Assembly: GCA_018466975.1 (NCBI GenBank)
Contig: CM031563.1
Span: 496,001-560,000 of the forward strand
Source of the DNA: Sparassis latifolia
Taxonomy: Eukaryota > Basidiomycota > Agaricomycetes > Polyporales > Sparassidaceae
Length of the DNA stretch: 64,000 nucleotides
Reading direction: 5' to 3'
In this document: positions 56,536 through 64,000 of the stretch, piece after piece
Position numbering within the stretch: position 1 is the first letter of the stretch
How the letters are laid out: each line of letters starts with the position of its first letter
The notes under the pieces: model-generated
What the model was told of the DNA's origin: nothing
Seen by the model: the letters and a program-made list of their open reading frames with translations, nothing else
Database searches by the model: none
Position numbers and translations under genes: made by a program

Positions 56536-58347
56536 GTACCCACGCTTTTCCCGTGGCTTCCTCTGGGAGCATTGTGACCAATATACCACTCCTCTCGCAT
56601 CTCTCTCGGAGCATCTCAGACCGATCCCCGGACCTCCTCAAAATGAATTGAATAATCCAGTCTCCCTGTGTACCATTACCGATAATCCAGATCTCTTTCA
56701 AGTGGTCACACCCATCGCTGTTGACCGCTTTGAAGCCCTGCTATCCTCCCATCCAAATCGCCTGCTTGTTGACTCTGTCCTTCATGGCTTGAGAGAAGGC
56801 TTCTGGCCATTTGCTGAGACTGATCATTTGGAATTTCCTGACACGTGGGATGGCGGGAGCATTCCCCTGACTGAGGAGGCATCAACATTTATTTCCCAAT
56901 ATGCTGAAGAAGAAGAAGGCCTCCAACGATACTCTCATCCATTCGGACCAGATCTCCTTCCGGGATGTACTCTATGCCTGTTCATGCGGTCCCTAAGCCA
57001 CACTCCTCTAAGCTCCGTTTTATCAATGACCATTCAGCGGGTCCATTTTCGCACAATGCTATGATTGATAAGGCTAACGTTGGGATGCGACCGGACAATG
57101 TCCAAGACCTCGGTTGCAATTTGCTGCGAGTGCGTAAGCTTCACGGTAACATTCCAATCTGGCTCTTCAAATCTGACGTGAAGAATGCGTATCGTTTAAT
57201 CCCCATGCACCCTTTGTGGCAATTGAAGCAAGTTGTCTCTGTGAACGGCTTACGACGCATTGATCGATGCATGTGTTTTGGTAGTCGCGGATCTCCGGAC
57301 ATATGGTGCTCATTTATGAGCCTTGTCATCTGGATTGCTATTCACATATACTCGATTGAGGCCCTCCAAGCCTACATGGATGATAATTTCGCTTTTGACC
57401 TCCTGGCCCATCTTGTTCTCTATGAACCTTATTATCACTACATGCCTCACCAGCAAGTGATGCTCCTTCGTCTTTGGGACGAGTTACAAATCCCACATGA
57501 GGACTCGAAGCAAGTTCACGGTCACGCGCTCACAATTATCGGCTTTCATGTTGACACGCAAAACATGACCATTACTCTGCTGCAAGAATCCTGCACAGCC
57601 CTGGTTACACATATTCGTGATTTTGTGACCAATGCCCCTCGACGTCGACATCCTCTCTGTGACTGGCAACGTCTTCTTGGTTGGATCAATTGGGGACTCA
57701 ATGTTCAACCTCTCCTATGCCCAGCTTTGCAGGCGGCCTACACGAAGATCCGAGGCCTCGCTATTCCGCATGCACCAGTGTTCCTCAATGCCCGAGTCAA
57801 GCAAGATCTACTTTGGGTTGCTGACATGCTTGATCGTCATGTCGGCATCTTCATGCTGCGAGCCACAGCCTGGGGCCCCGCTGATGCTGAACTCACAATT
57901 TTTTGTGATGCTTGCTTGACTGGAATTGCCTTCTGGTGCCCCCGGCTCAATAAAGGATTCATCGCAGATGTTCCGACACCTACTTGACAAGGTGAAGATA
58001 TCATTTTCTGGTATGAAGCCCTCGCAGTCCTATCTGCCTTACAATGGGCTATCTCTCTCCCTTCCCGATACTCTCGCATTGCTATATTTACTGACAATCT
58101 CAATACTGTCCAAATTTTCAATTCGCTCTGAGCGAGCGAAGGCTTCGAAGACCTTTTACTTTTTGCCTGCAGTCTCCTCATTGCAAGTGATGTCGACCTT
58201 CGTGTCTGGCACATTGCTGGAACTGACAACCTAGTGGCGGATGCGTTGTCACGCCATCTTATCCATGTTGCTTTACAGCATGTTCCTCAGCTTCGCCTCC
58301 ACACCTTCATATCCTCACGAATCACGCTGGGGGATGCTGCGTTATAA
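56526..58347 (+). pseudogene. Reverse transcriptase/RNase H of the Ngaro-like element
   Basis: RT motifs are KLRFINDHSAGP (about 57020), FKSDVKNAYRLIPMHP (about 57170) and the catalytic YMDDN (about 57375). RNase H follows with LTIFCDACLTGIAFWCP (about 57895), WYEALAVLSALQWAI and FTDNLNTVQ (about 58090), then WHIAGTDNLVADALSR. A one-base shift near 56966 separates the N-terminal part from the RT core, and TGA stops occur at 57985-57987 and 58129-58131. The RT belongs to the DIRS-like branch by its neighbours and layout. Confidence 0.82.
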
Positions 58348-58394
58348 TCTCCATTGCTGCATCGTCCAGGCAACCTCACCGGGAACCCTGGACG

Positions 58395-59353
58395 TTGGAT
58401 CGACTTGTCCGCGAGCGAGCAATCGCTCTCGGTCACGCCATTGACCACTCCACCCAGCTCACTTACACTTCTCACCTGCAATCCTACTTGACTTTTTGCA
58501 AAATACATGGCTTCCTCATTGACCCAACTCCCGATACACTGTCCTTTTATGTTGTCTTCATGTGCCACCACATCAAGCCCGATTCGGTCGATTCTTATCT
58601 TTCCGGTATTTGCAACCAACTCGAGCATCTTTTCCCCAACATCCGTGCGGTTCACCGTGGCCATCTTGTCACACGCACTCTCGCAGGTTGTAAAAGGATG
58701 TTTAATTCCCCACCTAACCGAAAATGCCCTCTCGAGATCGAGGACTTGCAGTTGCTCCTACAGGTCTTCCTGCCCAATTCCCACAATAATCTCCTTTTCA
58801 GGGCAATTCTTCTCTGCGGCTTCTTGCCCTTCACCGTCTAGGTGAACTTACATATCCTGACAACCCTCGCCTTCACAGCAGCTGCAAACTCATTCGACGC
58901 TCATCTGTCCTGCTAACGAGCTCCTCCTGCACCTACATCTTACTGTCCCATAAAGCTGACCACCTCTTCCAAGGCAGCACTATCATCTTTGCCACCCGAA
59001 ATGATGACATAGACCCGGTGCAACCTTTCGCATCCTATCTTACCTCCCGCGATCAGCTTTTCCTGTATCACCCCGTGCTCTTTATAGCCTCCGATGGCAC
59101 CGTACCTACGCGCTCCTGGTTTATCTCCCACCTACGCACCTACCTTCATGACAACGTCGCCGGACATTCCCTTCACGCAGGTGGTGCCACTTTCTTCGCA
59201 GCAGCAGGCTGGCCAGACGACAGGATTCAAGCTCTAGGCCGCTGGTCCTCAGAGGCCTTCAAGATATACATTCGTAAGAATCCTGTTGTCTTACAAGCTC
59301 TCCTGCATGGCCGAATTCTCTCCTCTCACACTCCCACATTCGCTCGTGTATGA
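58395..59353 (+). pseudogene. Tyrosine recombinase of the Ngaro-like element
   Basis: The N-terminal core-binding region (STQLTYTSHLQSYLTFC ... SYLSGICNQLEHLFP) is followed by a frameshift near 58815 and then the catalytic C-terminal half: GHSLHAGGATFFAAAGWPDD then ALGRWSSEAFKIYIRKNP with the tyrosine in KIYIR. The box II motif H-x-x-R should supply the second catalytic Arg, but the codon at 59174-59176 reads CAC (His), one G-to-A step from CGC. The enzyme is therefore predicted to be inactive. Confidence 0.78.
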
Positions 59354-59424
59354 CTTTCCCCCTTCAACACACCACCAACCCACCCCTCCTCCAACTCCAA
59401 TACGTCATCTTTACCGGACGCCAT

Positions 59425-59592
59425 ACACGATCGCACCGATGAAAGCTCTCGAGCGCCCTACACGACATCTTGAGGTGCAATGTATGATATTTGGGTCGCC
59501 TCCCATGTGGGAGGCGGCCGTTTTCGGCTATCCTGCTTTTCATTGCGAGCACGCAGCATCCCCGAGTCCTGACCAAGGTACGTGTCGATTAG
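59425..59592 (+). repeat. Ngaro-like repeat B1
   Basis: It runs from ACACGATCGCACCGATGAAA to GTGTCGATTAG and is about 95% identical by eye to B2 at 60055. It contains the palindrome CGCCTCCCATGTGGGAGGCG. Confidence 0.88.
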
Positions 59593-59960
59593 TCGAGTTT
59601 AGAGGAAGGTTTTAACAAGTCTAATTGACGCGGCAGTCATCGGCTTGACTCGAAACCCAGGCAGCATCTGGATGGCTCATGACACTCGCAGCGCAAGTCA
59701 CATTCAGCAGACAAGCTCCACAGACTGGCGGGGGTCTCGGGAGCGCTGCCTCTGTCGAGGTGGAAGGTGTTTCCCGGGTCGGACCCCCCCACTTACTAGG
59801 TGGAGGTGTGCTTCAGGGGTGCTCTCCCTCCTTGACCCTTCTCGCACCTCCACCTTGCTAGGTCTGTCTTTCCATGCAGCGCACGCCTTGCCATTACTAA
59901 CACCTTCGCCTTGCCAGGAACATCGCGAAGTGCCATTTTTTGAGCTTCCCACCCTGTCTC
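59593..59960 (+). repeat. Ngaro-like repeat A2
   Basis: This is the second copy of A1, directly joined to B1. It ends near the shared phrase AACATCGCGAAGTGCCATTT. Confidence 0.85.
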
Positions 59961-60054
59961 TCTCCCACCCATTGGTATCTTCTCTACACGCTCTTCCTCT
60001 CTCTGTAACAATAGTTCCTTTCGCGCTCCTCGTTGTATTTTTACTGTAGTTGTA

Positions 60055-60223
60055 CACACGATCGCACCGATGAAAGCTCTCGAGCACCCTACACGACGTC
60101 TTGAGGCACAATGTATGATATTTGGGTCGCCTCCCATGTGGGAGGCGGCCGTTTTCGGCTATCCTGCTTTTCATTGCAAGCGTGCAGCATCCCCGAGTCC
60201 TGACCAAGGTACGTGTCGATTAG
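60055..60223 (+). repeat. Ngaro-like repeat B2 (element end)
   Basis: This copy of B1 terminates in GTGTCGATTAG, after which unrelated sequence begins. Confidence 0.85.
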
Positions 60224-60702
60224 AGTGGAAAACGACTCCTTGTGATAAGTAGAACATGATCGAACAGAAATATATATACTAAACAAATCTGGTTGACCCG
60301 GAAAAAATGGGAAAAAGGCGAGGACTCTTCTAGTCCTCTATCCTCCAATGACCCGTGGGTGATCACGGAAGCAGTCTCGCAACACTTCCGGATTCAAGAA
60401 CCAAAGATCATCAGTTTCTCGACATCACAGTTCAGCATCTGAGGGAGAAGCTGAAGAAGACAACTGAGCACGTGCTCCAAGCCCAACAAGACCATACACA
60501 CTTGACCATGACATTGAGGATGCCGCATGGGAACCTGGACTTGCATTGGACAGTCTAAGAGTTATCATTGATGCTGACAGTGATGGAGGAGGCAGCTGAT
60601 ACAGACATTGAGGAGATCTCGGATTCAGAAATGTTTGGCAATGAGGAACTGTGCGAGAATCTGGTGATGCTTGCTGTGCATGAGGAAGATGATGTCATCG
60701 AC
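60224..60702. other. Spacer between two retroelements
   Basis: A 67-codon frame at 60355-60558 and an acidic stretch downstream (DTDIEEISDSEMFGNEE-like, about 60600) hint at a broken coding sequence, but nothing is recognisable. Confidence 0.35.
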
Positions 60703-61012
60703 TGTAACGGCCGCGCCAACGGAAGTCACAGAAGTAAGCAAAGATGAGCCGTTACACTCGGAGATACTTCAGAAGGTCAGATGGAGGAATCGCGAACAGT
60801 GAGAGCGGATGCTCATGCGTTGATTCAACAAGACACAAACGAGGTCGGACCCGAGCTATAACCTACGCTGACTAAGAGTGTCCGTGCGCGATCGTAGGTA
60901 GGACGGACTGTATATACGAGGTAGCTAGTGCACTAAATAAAGGAAGTAAGAAACAGGCCGTGCGTCATCGAGGAATGGCCATATTCGGACATGTAACGGT
61001 GTCGCCGTTACA
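60703..61012 (-). repeat. 3' LTR, 310 bp
   Basis: It is bounded by TGTAACGGC and GCCGTTACA, with TG...CA ends as expected. On the minus strand it is immediately preceded by the polypurine tract. AATAAAGGAAG (plus strand, about 60937) and TATATACGAGG are within it. Confidence 0.88.
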
Positions 61013-63988
61013 TCACCTCCTTCCTAAGGGCGAGCGGCACGCGAGGTTCAGCGATCATAACACTGCGCGGGTCGGGAAACGCGACCAGAGCGTGTCGTTG
61101 TTTGCGATGGCGGCTCGTAGATGTGGCGCAGATTTTGATGCACCGGTGGGGCGATGAAGGTCGCGGGGCAGCAGCGGGTATGACAGGAGTGCGGGGGACG
61201 GGCACAGGAGGAGCGCGGGCAGCGGGTTCATCGGCAGGATGAGGCGTGGGAGGAGTGACAGTGGGCACGGAGGCATGTTCTTCGGCATGTTCTTCAGCTG
61301 GGGACAAGGAGGGCACGGAAGGTTTCTGTAGAGAAGTAGAAATATCTGTAAACGAAGGAACCGGCATGACACGATCAATAATAAAGCAGTGTGGGTGAGG
61401 ACAACGTGGGTGGCGGCAATGGAAATGCTCGAAAAGCTCATTCTGGGTGGTGGGAATGTCGGAGAGTGGAATCCACGAGTCTTCATCATGCGACAAATGG
61501 TTCCAGTGTACGAGGTACTCGTACCGTTGGCCGAGTTTGCGGCAATCGAGGACGGCTTGAATAGCGCATTGGCGGCGTCGTCAAGATTGAAGGACTCGGG
61601 AGAGGCATGGGGATGGAATTCGGAAGGGTCAGAATAAGGTTCAAGAAGCGAGGCATGAAAAACGAGGTGAAGACGGGAAAGATAAGATGGGAGTTTGAGT
61701 AAGTAGGAGTCAGAATCGGTGACGGCGGAGATGACAGGGTACGGACTGAGCTTGCGATGGTCAAGCTTGTCGCCGTCACGCGTCGTCTTGATGTTGTGCC
61801 GGAGGAGCCAAACGAGTTGGCCGGGAGAAAACTTTGGCGCGGGCTGAGCGCGAGTGTTGAAATATCGAGCCTGTCATTCCTGCGCCTCCTTCAGCTCCGC
61901 ACATAGTTCGTCGTGAAGGCGATCCAGGCATGAAGCAAGATCCGCGGCAGCAGGGACAGTGGAATGGTCAGAGAGGCGAGGCTCGAATGTCGGGTGGTAG
62001 GCAAGGTTGGCGAAGAATGGAGTCTGATTGGTGGAGGAGTTGACGTGGTTGTTGAAGGCAAACTCGGCGAGCGGTAGATAGTCGACCCAATCGTCCTGCT
62101 GGTACGAGGAGTACGCGCGCAGGTACATCTCGAGTGTCTGGTTCATGCGCTCGGTAAGTCCGTCAGTACGGGGTGATAAGCTGTAGAGGTGTTAACAGAA
62201 ATACGAAGGAGAGTGGTTAGCTCTTTCCAGAACTTGGAAATGAAGATGGACCCTCAATCGGAGACGATCGAGTCGGGGAGGCCGTGGTAGCAGAATATCC
62301 TGTTGAGGAATAATCAGGCGAGTCCGGGGGCATCAATCGTCTCATTGCATGGCGTGAAATGCGCCGCGCGTGTAAGGCGATCACAGATGACCCAAATAGA
62401 GTCGTAACTGTGTGAGACCGGGAGCCTGACGATGAAGTCCATGGTGATAGACCTCCATGGATGTTCGGGGATGGCGAGGGGTTGCAGAAGGCCGTATGGC
62501 TTGTGATGAGGAGTCTTGATGTGGCTACAAATGTCACACGCTTCAACGTAGCGGCATATGTAAGTCTGCATCCCGGGCCAGGAATAGTCGCGGGAAATGA
62601 GTGCCAACGTCCTCGCTCGCCCCGGATGCCCTGAGATGAGCGAGTCGTGACGAGTATTGAGGATTTCTGAACGCAAGGAAGACGGAACAAATAACAAACC
62701 CTTATGGAATACCAGATTGCCCTGAAGCTCGAAGTCTTGGTCTCCTCGAGCGATCGCCTCTGGCCATTCAGAATCGTTGCGGATTGCAGTTTTGAATTGC
62801 TCCAGGAGCTCCGAATTGTCAATGGCGAGAGTCGATAGGGCTGAGATCGAATGGGAAACACTGGGAGGGGTGGACGATGAAGCGGATGGATGAGAAATTG
62901 GAAAAAGTCACTCGGTATGGACTGGAGTCAGCAGAGTTTTTTGCTGCAGGCAGAGGACATCATCCCCTCGAGGCGCGTAGTCAGGACGCCTCGAGGGAGC
63001 ATCTGCAGGGTTTTTCAAGCCAGGAGCATAGTCAAGACGAAAATTAAATTTGGAAAGAAACATAGACCAGCGCGCTTGACGCTGATTAAGGATGCGCGAG
63101 GTCATAAAATATTCAAGATTTTTGTGATCAGAAACAACCGCAATTGGCACAGGAGTGCCGATTAGCCAGGCCCGCATGTCGCGAAGGGAATCCACTATCA
63201 CAAGGAGCTCCTTGTCGTATATTTCATAGTTAATTTCGGAAGGAGACAGCTTACGAGAGTAGTATGCGACGGGGTGTAAGAAAACTTGCGGGTCAGGCTG
63301 GTGAAGTATACCAGAAATCGCAAAATCGGAAGCATCAGTAGACAGAGTAGAAGAGAGAGCTGGATTAAAATGGCGAAGCAAAGGGGAAGAGGTAAATACG
63401 CATTTCAATTGTTCGAAAGCAGCAATAGTGTCGGGACCAAAAATAAAAGGATCCGGACGGTTTTTTCAAGTAAGAGAATTCAAAGGTAAAACAATATGTG
63501 CATACCCATTAATAAAATGACGATAAAAATTAGTAAAGCCAAGGAAAGATTGCACGTCTTTGACGGAGCGCAGGCAAGGCCAATTGGCGACCGTCTCGAG
63601 CTTCCGCAGGTGCATTTTGATACCATCCGCACCAAGGAGGTACCCAGAATTCGACTTCTGACTTGTCAAACTCGCATTTCTTCGTGTTTGCGTAGAGGCC
63701 GGCATTGTGCAGATGTTCGAGTACGAGCTGGACATGTCGATCGTGTTCCTCCTGGGTGCGAGAAAAGATAAGAATATTGTCAATGTAAACCACACAGACG
63801 ACGTCAAGCAGGTCACGAAGCATGTCCTGGATGAATGCCTGAAATGTGGACGGAGCATTGGTGAGCCCGAAGGGCATCACCGTGTACTCAAATAGACCTA
63901 GATGAGTCCGAAAAGCAGTCTTCCACTCATCGCCGGCCTTGATTCGCACATGGTTGAAGGCGTTCTTGAGATCGAGGACAGAAAACAC
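61008..63988 (-). pseudogene. Ty3 pol polyprotein: RT, RNase H, integrase, chromodomain
   Basis: RT motifs: FSVLDLKNAFNHVRI, MPFGLTNAPSTFQ and VVYIDNILIFS (about 63770). The usual YxDD is here YIDN. RNase H: LSTDASDFAISGIL and YDKELLVIVD. Integrase: the zinc-binding HHCC region (RHDSLISGHPG ... CDICSHIK) and the DDE core (ITMDFIVRLP; SIVSD followed by a stop where RG is usual; [14 protein letters not shown]). Chromodomain: YEYLVHWNHLSHDEDSW. Breaks: a frameshift near 63650, TGA at 63468-63466, TGA at 62316-62314, TGA at 62256-62254, and a shift near 62150. The tail is Pro-rich. The element is a fossil or very recently inactivated copy. Confidence 0.85.
61013..61030 (-). other. Polypurine tract
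   Basis: On the minus strand AGGAAGGAGGTGA ends exactly at the LTR TG, the position used to prime plus-strand synthesis in LTR retrotransposons. Confidence 0.8.
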
Positions 63989-64000
63989 CTTGCAGCCCTG

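Larger units (their letters stand above)
54998..60223 (+). mobile_element. Ngaro/DIRS-order tyrosine-recombinase retrotransposon, decayed
   Basis: The 5.2-kb element has the diagnostic split direct repeats A1 - coding - B1 - A2 - B2 instead of LTRs. The coding order is gag-like, reverse transcriptase, RNase H, tyrosine recombinase, all on the plus strand. This layout is that of Ngaro/PAT-type elements (Goodwin and Poulter described fungal Ngaro). The element integrates by site-specific recombination of a circular DNA, so no target duplication is expected and none is seen. All reading frames carry stops or frameshifts. Confidence 0.85.
60703..64000 (-). mobile_element. Ty3/Gypsy chromovirus, 3' part, truncated by the window
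   Basis: On the minus strand the order is reverse transcriptase (63988-63470), RNase H (63465-62920), integrase (62860-61640), chromodomain (about 61560-61470), polypurine tract and 3' LTR. This is the standard Ty3/Gypsy chromovirus order. The gag/protease part and 5' LTR lie beyond 64000. The coding sequence has several stops and shifts. The five bases TCGAC at 60698-60702 would be the target duplication if the other end matches. Confidence 0.9.

Overview
The window reads as a basidiomycete genome, most likely a mushroom-forming Agaricomycete. Genes carry many 46-90 nt spliceosomal introns. Host genes are compact and of fungal type: a Bud4/anillin-like protein, an Lro1-type acyltransferase, a CLIP-170 homologue with C-terminal zinc knuckles and mitochondrial bL34. 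The transposons are those usual in Agaricomycetes (Crypton-like, Ngaro-like, Tc1/mariner, Ty3 chromovirus). All exon structures were spliced by eye; there are no transcript data.

Layout. (1) 1-8.3 kb: a frameshifted multi-exon gene of unknown family (991-5962), a hairpin-rich minisatellite (6.4-7.0 kb) and a palindrome (7.14-7.27 kb). (2) 8.3-23.6 kb: a repeat-dominated, mostly AT-rich block bounded by ~0.7 kb imperfect inverted repeats. It holds a second nested inverted repeat with minisatellite arms, a fragment resembling an F-box/LRR gene, modular repeats ending in hairpins, and a GC-richer insert with a decayed Crypton-like tyrosine recombinase carrying a GCR1_C-like domain. (3) 23.7-30.1 kb: a decayed Spt5-like KOW gene, a MITE inside a CCCTTACC-type satellite, and a complete Tc1/mariner element with two in-frame stops. 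(4) 30.2-54.6 kb: a dense host gene island with an unknown protein, a microcephalin-like BRCT protein, Bud4, a MITE, phospholipid:diacylglycerol acyltransferase, a CLASP_N protein, mitochondrial bL34, CLIP-170, a proline racemase-family enzyme and a duplicated-module membrane protein. (5) 55.0-60.2 kb: an Ngaro-like retrotransposon with split direct repeats A1...B1-A2-B2. (6) 60.7-64.0 kb: the 3' part of a Ty3/Gypsy chromovirus on the minus strand, running off the window.

The gene island has a cytoskeleton and cell-division flavour. Bud4 (septin/bud neck) is divergent from the BRCT protein across ~150 bp, and CLASP_N and CLIP-170 homologues, microtubule plus-end proteins that bind each other in animals, are separated only by the bL34 gene. 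Every transposon carrying recognisable protein code is broken, largely by changes that look like C-to-T deamination (TGA for CGA or TGG; loss of the catalytic Arg in both tyrosine recombinases). The least explained structures are the two repeat families in which a hairpin loop appears inverted while its flanks stay direct.
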